In this document: positions 9,191 to 18,112 of the stretch, in pieces
How the letters are laid out: every line of letters starts with the position of its first letter
Position numbering within the stretch: position 1 is the first letter of the stretch
NCBI GenBank assembly: GCA_964425195.1
Contig: CAYRLG010000004.1
Span: forward strand, 62,001 to 126,000
Direction: 5' to 3'
Source of the DNA: Desulfamplus sp964425195
GTDB lineage: Bacteria > Desulfobacterota > Desulfobacteria > Desulfobacterales > Desulfobacteraceae
Length of the DNA stretch: 64,000 nt
The notes under the pieces: model-generated
Told to the model about the DNA's origin: nothing
The model's input: the letters and a program-made list of their open reading frames with translations, nothing else
Databases searched by the model: none
Position numbers and translations under genes: made by a program

Positions 9191-11758
9191 ATGATCAATA
9201 TATCAAAATTTTTTAATTCAGACAGCTATAATAAAGACGATTCAGGCGACTCTCAAAATTCAAATAACTCCCGTAACGAAGAGATACGGGAGTTGCCTCT
9301 ACTCCCTTTAAGAGATATGGTTCTCTTTCCTCATACTGTTTCGCCTGTCTTTGTTGGTAGAACAAAGTCTATCAATTCGCTTGCTCAGGCAATGGGTAGA
9401 GATAAACATATATTTCTTGTAACTCAAAGCAGCCCTGACATAATAAAACCTAAAATAACTGATATTTATCAGACAGGGACAGAAGCATTAATATCTCAAA
9501 TTTTGAGACTGCCAGATGGAACTGTGAAGATACTTGTTGAAGGGCTACAAAGGGGCAAAGTTATGAGTATCCATGACCTTGATTCAGCAGGATATATATC
9601 AGTTAAGTTTCTTCCATTTGCTGAGATTGAGATGGACGACTCTCAATCAGAGGCTTCAATTAGAACTGTAGCTGAAGCATTTCATAATTATGCAAAACAA
9701 TCTGGTACTATTCCTAAAAATCTTTTGCAAAATCTTAGAGCACTTGCCTCTGATCCATCACAATTTGCTGATACAATAGCCTCACAGATGCCATTTAAGC
9801 TATCTGATAAGCAGAAACTTTTAGATACAGCTTCACTTGAAGAGCGTTTTGTACTTCTTTTGAAACTTATTGAGCAGGAGATAGAGGTCTTTGCCATGTC
9901 CCAGAAGATTAAGGGAAGGGTAAAGGAGCAGATGGAAAAACTTCAAAAAAAACACTACTTAAATGAGCAAATGAGGGCAATTCGCAAGGAGATGGGAGAA
10001 GAACCAGAGCCTCAGCAGGAGTTTAAACTTCTTGAGAGTCAGGTAAAACGTAAAAAATTACCTAAAGAGGCTTTATCTGTTGTCCGCCAAGAACTTGAAA
10101 AATTTAAAAAGATGTCTCCAATGTCTTCAGAGGCAACTGTTGTAAGAAATTACATTGAGTGGATACTTTCCCTTCCATGGTATAAAAAGAGCAAAAGCAA
10201 AATAGATATTACTGAAGCAGAATCTATTCTCAATAAAGATCACTATGGTCTTGATAAACCTAAGGAGAGAATCCTTGAATATTTGGCTGTTCAGATGTTA
10301 GTGAAAAAGATAAGAGGTCCAATACTGTGTCTTGTAGGTCCTCCCGGTGTTGGCAAAACTTCTCTTGCCCGCTCTGTTGCAAGAGCCATGGGACGCTCAT
10401 TTGCAAGAATATCGCTCGGAGGTGTCAGAGATGAGGCTGAAATAAGAGGGCACAGAAGAACCTACATTGGAGCTATGCCCGGAAAAATTATCCAGACACT
10501 TAAAAAGACCGGTTACAATAATCCAGTTTTCTGTCTTGATGAGATCGATAAGATGAGCACTGATTTCCGAGGTGATCCATCAGCAGCACTTTTGGAAGTG
10601 CTTGATCCTGAACAAAATCAAACATTTAATGACCACTATCTTGATATTGAGTATGATCTTTCTGACATACTTTTTATCACAACTGCAAACACCCTTCACG
10701 ATATTCCAGCACCTCTTCGTGATAGAATGGAGATTATACAGATTCCAGGTTATACTGAAAATGAAAAAGAGCAGATTGCACACGGTTTTCTAATCCCTAA
10801 GCAAATTGAGATGAATGGGCTTGGATTTCTTATCTCTAAAGAGAGTGAAGAAACACCTCTCTTTTCTAAAGAGGCGGTTCTTTCAATTATAAGGAAATAT
10901 ACAAGAGAAGCTGGGGTCAGGAATTTAGAGCGAGAAATTTCATCCGTATTAAGAAAGGTTGCAAAAAAAATTGTACAAAGCCAAGATATCGATAACGTTA
11001 ACGAAAAGTTAAAAGCTGAGACTATTACTTCAGAATGCCTCACTAACTACCTTGGTAAACCAAAATTCAGAAACGGCATTCTTGAAAAAGAGGATAGAGT
11101 CGGTATTGTAAATGGACTGGCTTGGACACCAGCTGGAGGCGAACTGCTAATCATAGAGAGCGTTACAATGCCAGGAAAGGGTAATGTATCCGTGACTGGG
11201 AAACTTGGAGAAGTTATGAAAGAGTCTGCAAGTGCTGCCATGAGCTATGTCCGTTCACGCTGTTCAACACTTGGCATTCGCCAAGATTTTTATAAAGACC
11301 TTGATATTCACATCCATGTTCCTGAGGGAGCTATCCCAAAAGATGGACCATCTGCTGGTATTGCTATGTGTACAGCTTTGGTGTCTGTATTAACGCAAAA
11401 AGCTGTAAAAAGAAAAATAGCAATGACGGGTGAGATTACCCTAAGAGGTAGAGTGCTCCCCATAGGAGGGTTAAAAGAGAAGCTCATTGCTGCTCATACA
11501 AGTGGTATAACTACAGTTATTATTCCAAAAGAAAATGAGAAAGACCTTTCAGAACTCCCCTCTTCTATACAAGATGCTCTTGAAATTGTTATGGTTGAAG
11601 AGATTGAAGAGGTTTTGTCGACAGCACTATTAGAAACGGTGTTATTAAATAAGCATCCAACATCGCAACACTATGAATCAAATGATTCTGAAAAGAGTAA
11701 GATTTTTATCTCACAATCCCTTTCAGACAAAAATAGAGATAATGACTATGTGAATTAA
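9191..11758 (+). CDS. lon: ATP-dependent protease La (Lon)
   Basis: 855 residues. The N-terminal LON substrate-binding domain (about 35-230) is followed by a coiled coil and an AAA+ domain with GPPGVGKT and the FCLDEIDK Walker B. The C-terminal protease domain has the Ser721 (PKDGPSAG) and Lys764 (GGLKEK) catalytic dyad, spaced 43 residues apart as in E. coli. The last 40 residues are a variable polar tail. It lies 101 bp after clpX and could share the transcript or have its own promoter. Confidence 0.98.
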   Translation: MINISKFFNSDSYNKDDSGDSQNSNNSRNEEIRELPLLPLRDMVLFPHTVSPVFVGRTKSINSLAQAMGRDKHIFLVTQSSPDIIKPKITDIYQTGTEALISQILRLPDGTVKILVEGLQRGKVMSIHDLDSAGYISVKFLPFAEIEMDDSQSEASIRTVAEAFHNYAKQSGTIPKNLLQNLRALASDPSQFADTIASQMPFKLSDKQKLLDTASLEERFVLLLKLIEQEIEVFAMSQKIKGRVKEQMEKLQKKHYLNEQMRAIRKEMGEEPEPQQEFKLLESQVKRKKLPKEALSVVRQELEKFKKMSPMSSEATVVRNYIEWILSLPWYKKSKSKIDITEAESILNKDHYGLDKPKERILEYLAVQMLVKKIRGPILCLVGPPGVGKTSLARSVARAMGRSFARISLGGVRDEAEIRGHRRTYIGAMPGKIIQTLKKTGYNNPVFCLDEIDKMSTDFRGDPSAALLEVLDPEQNQTFNDHYLDIEYDLSDILFITTANTLHDIPAPLRDRMEIIQIPGYTENEKEQIAHGFLIPKQIEMNGLGFLISKESEETPLFSKEAVLSIIRKYTREAGVRNLEREISSVLRKVAKKIVQSQDIDNVNEKLKAETITSECLTNYLGKPKFRNGILEKEDRVGIVNGLAWTPAGGELLIIESVTMPGKGNVSVTGKLGEVMKESASAAMSYVRSRCSTLGIRQDFYKDLDIHIHVPEGAIPKDGPSAGIAMCTALVSVLTQKAVKRKIAMTGEITLRGRVLPIGGLKEKLIAAHTSGITTVIIPKENEKDLSELPSSIQDALEIVMVEEIEEVLSTALLETVLLNKHPTSQHYESNDSEKSKIFISQSLSDKNRDNDYVN

Positions 11759-11767
11759 TTTTTTTCC

Positions 11768-11796
11768 TTGACACCAAATCCCAATACTGCTAAAAG
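11768..11796 (+). promoter_or_regulatory. Putative sigma70 promoter for tRNA-Val/tRNA-Asp
   Basis: Consensus -35 TTGACA (11768-11773), 17-bp spacer, then TAAAAG preceded by TGC (extended -10). It ends 20 bp before tRNA-Val. Confidence 0.6.
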
Positions 11797-11815
11797 GTTC
11801 TCACTTTTGAGGTGA

Positions 11816-11891
11816 GGGCGAATAACTCAGTTGGTAGAGTGCAACCCTTACAAGGTTGAAGTCACAGGTTCGAGCCCTGTTTCGCCCACCA
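11816..11891 (+). tRNA. tRNA-Val (anticodon TAC)
   Basis: A 76-nt cloverleaf. Acceptor GGGCGAA pairs with TTCGCCC, followed by A73 and an encoded CCA. The anticodon loop CTTACAA gives TAC (Val). The T-loop is GTTCGAGCC. Confidence 0.97.
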
Positions 11892-11916
11892 TTCACCATA
11901 AAAGTAACCCTTGTGC

Positions 11917-11993
11917 GGGGGCGTAGTTCAGTTGGTTAGAACGCCTGCCTGTCACGCAGGAGGTCGCCGGTTCGAGCCCGGTCGCTCCCGCCA
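11917..11993 (+). tRNA. tRNA-Asp (anticodon GTC)
   Basis: A 77-nt cloverleaf, 25 bp after tRNA-Val. Acceptor GGGGGCG pairs with CGCTCCC (one G-T), followed by G73, the Asp identity base, and CCA. The anticodon loop CTGTCAC gives GTC. Confidence 0.97.
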
Positions 11994-12018
11994 CAAAATA
12001 TCATCAAAAATTGTTAAG

Positions 12019-12050
12019 AAGCGGATAGTTTAAAGACTACCCGCTTTTTT
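12019..12050 (+). terminator. Rho-independent terminator after tRNA-Val/tRNA-Asp
   Basis: Inverted repeat AAGCGGATAGT / ACTACCCGCTT with a single A-C mismatch, followed by a T-run. Confidence 0.8.
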
Positions 12051-12150
12051 ATTTTGTTCTATACTTTCCAAATCAATCAAGATTGATACCATTTTAAACT
12101 CTGATTTAATATGCAGATTAGATCCCAATAACTATTTTGGAGGAACAGAA

Positions 12151-12852
12151 TTGTTTACTGAAACTATATCCTATCAGGCTGCACTCATTGCTGGTTTACT
12201 TTCATTTTTTTCCCCTTGTATCTTGCCACTTATCCCTGCATACTTTAGCTTCATTACAGGGTTAACATTAGATGAACTTACAACCGAAGATAACCGAAAG
12301 ACAAGACAAAAGGTAATTTTTGCGACTTTGGCGTATATTGGAGGATTCTCTTTTGTTTTTATTCTACTTGGTGCATCAGCATCTTTTGTTGGAGGACTTA
12401 TTTCCAACTTTTCGTGGCTTATTCGTTATATTGGTGGGGCAATTATTATTCTCTTTGGACTTCATTTACTTGGAGTAATAAATATCAAACGGCTAAATTT
12501 TGAGAAGAGGATTCATATAAGCCAAAAGCCTATTCATCTTATGGGGACATTTATTATTGGAATGGCTTTTGGTGCTGGCTGGACCCCATGCATTGGACCG
12601 CTTCTTGGTTCAATACTTATTGTTGCAGGAAGTCAGGAAAATATCTCCGAAGGAATCACTCTATTAACTATATACTCCGCAGGTTTAGCAATTCCGTTTC
12701 TTTTAATCTCATTTTTCATTAACAAAATACTTGAAATTATGAGACGTACAAAAAAAATATTGTTATATATAAACAACATATCTGGAGCACTTCTTATTAT
12801 TATAGGCATACTGCTTATTACAAATAAATTTAGTCTTCTTGGTGGGCTTTAG
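12151..12852 (+). CDS. ccdA: CcdA/DsbD-type thiol-disulfide transmembrane protein
   Basis: 233 residues. The start is TTG at 12151, set by TTTGGAGGAAC upstream. It is an integral inner-membrane protein of about six segments that carries reducing equivalents across the membrane. The two family Cys sites are present: SPCILPLIPAYF near the N-terminus and GWTPCIGPLLGSIL in the second half. It is followed 68 bp later by a membrane-anchored thioredoxin-like protein, its likely redox partner in cytochrome c or periplasmic disulfide reduction (inference). Confidence 0.9.
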   Translation: MFTETISYQAALIAGLLSFFSPCILPLIPAYFSFITGLTLDELTTEDNRKTRQKVIFATLAYIGGFSFVFILLGASASFVGGLISNFSWLIRYIGGAIIILFGLHLLGVINIKRLNFEKRIHISQKPIHLMGTFIIGMAFGAGWTPCIGPLLGSILIVAGSQENISEGITLLTIYSAGLAIPFLLISFFINKILEIMRRTKKILLYINNISGALLIIIGILLITNKFSLLGGL

Positions 12853-12920
12853 AAGCGATTTAAGCTGAAAAAAGTCTCCATAAATCAGAAATTATATAAA
12901 TAATAAATAAAGGAACTTAG

Positions 12921-13454
12921 ATGAAAGATTACAAAATAAATGAACAAAATAAAATAGCAGATATATCTAACCATAACGGATATAAAAAGATAGCAGTTTT
13001 AATAGTAAGCGTTATAGCAATAGCTGTTATTGTATCACTTCTCTCATCTTCTCCTGTTGCAAGTGTTTCAGGTGGCATTGTTTGGCAAAGCCATGAAAAG
13101 GGGATTACAATGGCAAAAGAGCAAAAGAAAAAAATTTTTGTCTATTTTCATGCAGAGTGGTGTGGTTACTGTCGTAAAATGGAGATGTCAACATTTCAAG
13201 ATAAAACGGTAATTGAATATCTTAATACCAACTTTATTGCTATCAAGGTAGATTCTGATGTTGAGAGTAAAATTGCAGAGTCATACAGTGTGCGTGGACT
13301 TCCGACCTGCTGGTTTCTTAAGGAAAATGGGGATAAATTAAGCAGTGTACCGGGATATATAGATGAAAAGAGGCTTTTGACTATTTTAAAGTATGTTCAT
13401 ACTCAAAGCTATGAGAAGATGAGTTTTAGCAACTTTGAGAAAAATAACCTATAG
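12921..13454 (+). CDS. Membrane-anchored thioredoxin-like protein
   Basis: 177 residues. One N-terminal transmembrane segment (about 22-44) anchors a periplasmic thioredoxin fold. The redox motif WCGYC has Cys81 and Cys84 in VYFHAEWCGYCRKME, and the cis-Pro segment VRGLPTCWF is present. This arrangement resembles thiol-disulfide reductases of the DsbD-gamma or thioredoxin_7 type. It most likely exchanges electrons with the CcdA-like protein just upstream. The substrate cannot be told from sequence. Confidence 0.85.
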   Translation: MKDYKINEQNKIADISNHNGYKKIAVLIVSVIAIAVIVSLLSSSPVASVSGGIVWQSHEKGITMAKEQKKKIFVYFHAEWCGYCRKMEMSTFQDKTVIEYLNTNFIAIKVDSDVESKIAESYSVRGLPTCWFLKENGDKLSSVPGYIDEKRLLTILKYVHTQSYEKMSFSNFEKNNL

Positions 13455-13503
13455 TATTTAAGATTATCTTCGCGTTACCTGCTTTGTTGTTAAAGAAATT
13501 AGC

Positions 13504-13535
13504 TAATGGAGTTTGCCAATCGACTAACTCCATTA
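13504..13535. terminator. Bidirectional hairpin between convergent genes
   Basis: Perfect 10-bp inverted repeat TAATGGAGTT / AACTCCATTA between the thioredoxin-like gene and the PhaR-like gene, which converge. Only short T stretches follow on either side. Confidence 0.5.
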
Positions 13536-13536
13536 A

Positions 13537-14115
13537 TTACTCTTTAGTGTTGTTATTCTGATTAGCTGATTCGAGTTCTGCAATTTTTCTCTCTAAGTAA
13601 CTTATTCTCTCCGTAAGATTTGCAAACTGCTCTCGAGTGGCAAGATTCATCATACTTAAAACCTCATTGACTCGCCTATCAACCATCTCAGATATCCAGT
13701 GTTTTAGGGAGGAGGTAAAGCCCATAATCTCCTGCTTTAACCGACTTCCTTCAGTTCTTGATATCTCGTTGTTTTTAACAAGGCTTTTAAGCATACTATC
13801 CAATTCATCTTCTGCAAGTGTAAATGCGTTCTGCCAAATAGAGAGGTATTTTTTTGCATAATCGGTAAGAGCATCGCTGCCTTTACGAAAAAGTTGAATC
13901 AAAAGACTTGAAGAGAGAGAAGCATCAGTCTCACCAGAATCTTTTCCCATCAAACTTGATACAATTGCAGATGTTAAATTTTCATTGGTTTCATTGTCAA
14001 TAATTGAGACATCTTTCCCTGATTTTATCATTTCAGAAATATGCTTCATGGTGACATATTTTTTATCAATTGTATCGTAAAGCTTGCGATTTGCATATTT
14101 TTTTATCAGGTGCAT
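13537..14115 (-). CDS. PhaR-like polyhydroxyalkanoate accumulation regulator
   Basis: 192 residues from the ATG at 14115, which has GTGGAG eight bases upstream. A GTG start at 14127 would overlap that site. The N-terminal 60 residues match the PHB/PHA accumulation regulator DNA-binding domain (LIKKYANRKLYDTIDKKYVT). The C-terminal half is helical and contains HWISEMVDRRV, MNLATREQF and a coiled-coil end, a pattern seen in phasin and PhaE-like proteins. PhaR proteins bind both phasin promoters and nascent granules. It lies 13 bp after the next gene upstream on the same strand, with which it shares the HW-S-DRRV segment. Confidence 0.8.
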   Translation of the reverse strand: MHLIKKYANRKLYDTIDKKYVTMKHISEMIKSGKDVSIIDNETNENLTSAIVSSLMGKDSGETDASLSSSLLIQLFRKGSDALTDYAKKYLSIWQNAFTLAEDELDSMLKSLVKNNEISRTEGSRLKQEIMGFTSSLKHWISEMVDRRVNEVLSMMNLATREQFANLTERISYLERKIAELESANQNNNTKE

Positions 14116-14128
14116 ACTTTTCTCCACA

Positions 14129-14788
14129 TCATATTTTTTTTCTAACGCTTCTTTTCACAGCTTTTTCTTTTACTGTTTTTCTTTCCGATGTTTTTGCTTT
14201 TCTTTGAGAAGTATCGCTTTTCACAGTTTGTTTGCAATCAGGTGTATTAGAAGCACCGCTCTTTTTAGTATTACTTTTTTTTACATACTCCTCAAAAGGA
14301 TTTCTCTTTAAAGGCTTAGAATCTAATATCTGTTCTGATATATGTTTAGAGGCTTCAAGAGCATCAATTTTATCATTAATGGATTTTATATTGGCATTAA
14401 GTTCGGCAATCTGATCTCGTGTTGGAAGATTCATAATCTCTATAGCTTGTTTAACTCTTCGGTCAATAATGTCTGATACCCAATGTTTCATGCTATCTGT
14501 ATTTATAAATTTCTCTGACTTTTTGGAGTCTATTACTCTTTCTGAACTTGTGTTTTCCAAATCTGAACTTAATAAACAGCCCTCTTTTCTTAACTTTGTA
14601 CTCTGCTCACTATCTTTTGGAGCATATTTGGCAATAATAGTATCGGTAATCTCTTCACCTGTTGTGGTGAGAGTAACCTTTATCTGTTCCCCTTTTTTAA
14701 TGAGATCCTTGATACGATTTTTGTTTATATACTTTCTATTAATCGCATCAAAAAATCTACCATTGGAATACTGCTTGATGTCAATCAT
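14129..14788 (-). CDS. Divergent PhaR-like protein with lysine-rich tail
   Basis: 219 residues, start preceded by AAGGAA. Residues 1-55 (IKQYSNGRFFDAINRKYIN) are a weaker copy of the PHA accumulation regulator N-domain. The middle shares HWVSDIIDRRV and MNLPTRDQIAELN with the downstream paralogue. The last 45 residues are Lys/Arg/Ser/Thr-rich and look disordered and basic, like a histone or PhaM-type DNA-binding tail. It may link granules to DNA or be a second regulator. This is inference from composition only. Confidence 0.65.
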   Translation of the reverse strand: MIDIKQYSNGRFFDAINRKYINKNRIKDLIKKGEQIKVTLTTTGEEITDTIIAKYAPKDSEQSTKLRKEGCLLSSDLENTSSERVIDSKKSEKFINTDSMKHWVSDIIDRRVKQAIEIMNLPTRDQIAELNANIKSINDKIDALEASKHISEQILDSKPLKRNPFEEYVKKSNTKKSGASNTPDCKQTVKSDTSQRKAKTSERKTVKEKAVKRSVRKKI

Positions 14789-14908
14789 GATTTCTATTCC
14801 TTAAAAAAGTGCTTTAGATAAAATAGAAGTTAGAACACTAAAATCAGTTAAATTTTAGTGTTCTAAAAAAATTATAAATATACTCAAATTGGATTAAGTA
14901 TAACAAGC

Positions 14909-14972
14909 TCATAAATTGAGTTTTACCTTAAACTGTAGGTGTAGGTAGAGATGCACAGCCGTGCATCTCTAC
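14909..14972. repeat. Palindromic repeat with conserved flank (copy B)
   Basis: The palindrome GTAGAGATGCAC / GTGCATCTCTAC (14945-14972) is preceded by a flank (TCATAAATTGAGTTT then ACCT and AAACTGTAG) that recurs, inverted, beside the palindrome at 59254-59307. An asymmetric unit plus a palindrome is typical of REP/MITE-like elements. It lies between the PhaR-like pair and the phasin-like gene. Confidence 0.75.
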
Positions 14973-15018
14973 TTCTACTTAGACATAAAAAGTTAGATTC
15001 ATGCCTGCTTAGAGTATA

Positions 15019-15945
15019 TCAACCAGCAAACTGATCTGCAAGATGATCGACTTTTCTGTTCACGCTGTCAATCCCTTTAATCAACTCCTCGACCTCTTTT
15101 TTGCTTGGAAGATTTAGCATTGACGGAAATTTTTCTATTGTACTGCTAAGTTTATCTTCAATTGACTTTTTAATTCCTATTTTGTCAATCGCTTTTTTAC
15201 CAGCATCGATCATATCCTGTTTTATAATTTCAGCATCTTTTTCAATATGTTCAACTACTTTTTTTCTGGTCTCTTTGTATTCAGCAGAATATTTATCAAT
15301 TTTCTTAGAGACATCTTCTTTAGCCTCTTTTACCATATCTCCCATTGCTTTAAAGGGGCTACCTTTAATCTTTGCAGTAAACTCTCTTGTCTTCTCTTTT
15401 AACTCTTTTGTTCTATCTTTAAGCTCATCATACTTCTTAATAGAGTCTGATTTTAAATTTTTTGCGGCTTTAGTACCATTATCAATCAATTGATCAATTT
15501 TTTTAAGTGGTTCATTATTCAACTCTTTTATAAAGTCACGCCCATTCTCAACAGTTTTTTTAAGATACTTCTCGTTGTATTCATCCAACCGTTTTTTAAT
15601 TGTCTCACGAGTCTCTCTAATAGCATTAAGAGTGTGGTATTTTGAATCACAGCTCTTTGATTCAAAACTCTCTGTTTTAGATATCTGTGGTTCACACTGT
15701 TCAGTTGCCTCTTCGCTACTGGCTAAACTATCGCCTCTATTATCAACCACGCCACTATCTAATGTGCTATTTTCCATAACTTTATTATTGTCCATTGCTG
15801 ACTCCTTTGCTGTTGTGTTATCTATATCTAAAGTTTTAACTACAGACTCTTTTATCATTTTGCTCTCTTTTGATGTAGAAGTCTCATCATAATATTTGCT
15901 ATAAAAATCTGAGATACTCTCTGTTGTTTTATCAATATCGCTCAT
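15019..15945 (-). CDS. Phasin-like coiled-coil protein
   Basis: 308 residues, highly charged with no membrane segment. The N-terminal 100 residues are acidic and Ser/Thr-rich. Residues about 105-270 form long amphipathic helices with repeated K/E heptads (KKRLDEYNEKYLKK, ELKDRTKELKEKTREF). The C-terminus carries MLNLPSKKEVEEL followed by a short coiled coil, a motif typical of phasin and PhaE-like proteins. It is therefore likely to coat polyhydroxyalkanoate or lipid granules. It sits between two PhaR-like genes and the divergent wax-ester operon, which fits a storage-granule role. Sequence identity to named phasins is low, so the family call is tentative. Confidence 0.55.
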   Translation of the reverse strand: MSDIDKTTESISDFYSKYYDETSTSKESKMIKESVVKTLDIDNTTAKESAMDNNKVMENSTLDSGVVDNRGDSLASSEEATEQCEPQISKTESFESKSCDSKYHTLNAIRETRETIKKRLDEYNEKYLKKTVENGRDFIKELNNEPLKKIDQLIDNGTKAAKNLKSDSIKKYDELKDRTKELKEKTREFTAKIKGSPFKAMGDMVKEAKEDVSKKIDKYSAEYKETRKKVVEHIEKDAEIIKQDMIDAGKKAIDKIGIKKSIEDKLSSTIEKFPSMLNLPSKKEVEELIKGIDSVNRKVDHLADQFAG

Positions 15946-16032
15946 TTTTATAATCTCCTTAATTTTAAGATAAATCTTATTTAAAAAATTGTTGCACTAT
16001 TTAAGATTTTTTTTTATAACAGATTTAAATTT

Positions 16033-16077
16033 ATAACGCACTGTGTCATTTGACTTTAATATGATGCACTGCGTTAT
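16033..16077. promoter_or_regulatory. Imperfect inverted repeat in divergent intergenic region
   Basis: The 406-bp gap between the phasin-like gene and the WS/DGAT gene holds no gene. ATAACGCACTGTGTCAT (16033-16049) is matched in 14 of 17 positions by the inverted ATGATGCACTGCGTTAT (16061-16077). Its position suggests an operator for one or both divergent transcripts. PhaR-type regulators are encoded next door and known PhaR sites contain TGC/GCA half-sites, so this is a candidate PhaR operator (inference). Confidence 0.4.
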
Positions 16078-16351
16078 GAATGTCAAGAGTAAATTTCACT
16101 TTTTGTATTGAATTTTTGATATTTAATCAGCAATTCTAAATTTGGCAATTTATCCTGTTTTAGAGATTTTGATGTTTAATACAAAAACTTATAGTTTTAT
16201 CCAGCCTTAATATTTATATTTGATTCTCTGAAGCTCTTACACGATTGATTGAAAACTTCTTAACGAAATCAAATCTTAATTTTGACAACAAACTATATAA
16301 ATTCTGTTTATTTAGATCACACTAAATTTAAAGCCTATCAGGAGGAAAAGT

Positions 16352-18112
16352 ATGAGCGAAACCATGACAAATGCTGACAATTTCTGGCTCTGTATGGATG
16401 ATCCTGTCAATCTGATGGTAATAACCGGAGTAATGGAATTTGAAGAGCCTATTAATTACAATAGGCTCTATGCCACAATTGACACTCGTCTTGCTTGCTT
16501 CCCAAGATTCAAAAAAAGAGTTGACCGCCCCCTTTCAGGCATTGCCACTGGAAGATGGGTTACAGATAAAAATTTTGATCTTAGGTCTCACATTCATCGA
16601 ATTGGGCTACCCGGTTCTGGTGGAAAAAACGATCTCCAGGAGGTTATAAGTGCTCTACAGAGCAAGTCTCTTGATTATAACAAGCCACTTTGGGATATTT
16701 ATCTAATCGAAAACTATGGCAAAGGGTGTGCCCTATTTTTTAGAATTCACCACTGCATGGCTGATGGAATAGCTTTAGTTCATGTTATCTTATCTATGGC
16801 TGACACTGATCCTAATGCCCCGTGGCCAGATTCAAAACAGAAGCCATCTGGAAAAAGAGCATCTGATTTTACCCCATTTTTTGTACTAAACTCTATGATG
16901 GATAGTGCAAAAGATATGATATCTACTGGTCAAAAGATCGGAAAAACAATAATAAAAGAGATGGGAAAAGTGGTTACCAAACCGGGCTATTTAAAGGATT
17001 GGGGAAAATTATCAGCAAGTATCTCATCAGATGCTGCAAAAGTAATTTCCAAATACACAATAATGCCATCTGACCCTAAAAGTGCATTTAAAGGAGAGCT
17101 TGGTGTTCAAAAACGTGTGATTTGGACAGATCCAATTCCTTTGGATAAGATCAAGCAAGTGGGAAAAGCTATAAGCAGTACAACACTTAATGATGTTTTA
17201 ATAGCAACAGTGACGGGTGCAATGAGACGCTATCTAAAGAGTCGTAACACACCTGTAAATAACTTAGACCTTCATGTTGCTGTACCTGTAAATATTCGCA
17301 GACCAGGTACAGAGTTTGAACTTGGTAATAAATTTAGCTTAGTCTTTTTAAGACTTCCCATATATCTTGAAGACCCTGTGCTCAGGCTAAAAGAGGTTAA
17401 GAGGCGTATGGATCAACTTAAGATATCCCCTGATCCATATATCAATTTTGGATTGTTAAGTGCTATTGGTGCTTTTCCATCAGCACTTGCACAAAAAGCA
17501 GCACGCCTGTTTGGCGATAAGGCATCAGGGGTTCTTACAAATGTGCCAGGACCCAAAGAGGCTCTCTATTTTTCAGGAAAAAAGATTGGCAACTTAATGT
17601 TTTGGGTTCCAAGATCAGGTATGATTGGTCTTGGTATTAGTATTATGAGCTACAACGGCAATGTAACTATAGGCATTGCCTGTGATGATGGATTGATGCC
17701 AGACCCTGAAACTCTGCTTGACGGATTTGAGCAAGAGTTCAACGAACTGATTGATCTGGTGCAGTCTGGTAAAATTTATGATGAGCCTTTGGTTATAAAT
17801 GACAGATATCAGGAGGCGAAATTAGCTCGAGATATTGATTCTTCAGATATATCTGAACCCTATGGTATCTGCCGAAATGATACTTTAGAAGAGGGTGTTA
17901 AGATAGGAGAAGAGAACAGTTATGATAAAAAAGAGAATTCAAAAGAGTTAAATCAAGAACCAGCTCAGTGTCAGGCAATCACAAAAAGTGGAAAACAGTG
18001 CTTAAAGACAGCAATAGAAAATTCAAAGTATTGTCATATTCATCAGGAGTATCAGGCAAAAGATGAGCTTTTACAGGATGTTGCCCAGATTATGAGGGAG
18101 ATTGCAAGCTGA
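16352..18112 (+). CDS. Wax ester synthase / diacylglycerol acyltransferase (WS/DGAT)
   Basis: 586 residues, with an AGGAGG site nine bases before the ATG. It joins an acyl-CoA to a fatty alcohol (wax ester) or to diacylglycerol (triacylglycerol). The catalytic HHxxxDG motif is HHCMADG at 133-139, and the WS/DGAT C-terminal domain follows (NVRRPG-type PVNIRRPGTEF, NVPGP). The family is usually about 460 residues. Here about 120 extra residues end in a small Cys/His unit with Cys540, Cys550, Cys561 and His565 (CQAITKSGKQC ... CHIH), as in small putative zinc-binding domains. The stop overlaps the ferredoxin start by one base. First gene of a six-gene lipid operon. Confidence 0.9.
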   Translation: MSETMTNADNFWLCMDDPVNLMVITGVMEFEEPINYNRLYATIDTRLACFPRFKKRVDRPLSGIATGRWVTDKNFDLRSHIHRIGLPGSGGKNDLQEVISALQSKSLDYNKPLWDIYLIENYGKGCALFFRIHHCMADGIALVHVILSMADTDPNAPWPDSKQKPSGKRASDFTPFFVLNSMMDSAKDMISTGQKIGKTIIKEMGKVVTKPGYLKDWGKLSASISSDAAKVISKYTIMPSDPKSAFKGELGVQKRVIWTDPIPLDKIKQVGKAISSTTLNDVLIATVTGAMRRYLKSRNTPVNNLDLHVAVPVNIRRPGTEFELGNKFSLVFLRLPIYLEDPVLRLKEVKRRMDQLKISPDPYINFGLLSAIGAFPSALAQKAARLFGDKASGVLTNVPGPKEALYFSGKKIGNLMFWVPRSGMIGLGISIMSYNGNVTIGIACDDGLMPDPETLLDGFEQEFNELIDLVQSGKIYDEPLVINDRYQEAKLARDIDSSDISEPYGICRNDTLEEGVKIGEENSYDKKENSKELNQEPAQCQAITKSGKQCLKTAIENSKYCHIHQEYQAKDELLQDVAQIMREIAS

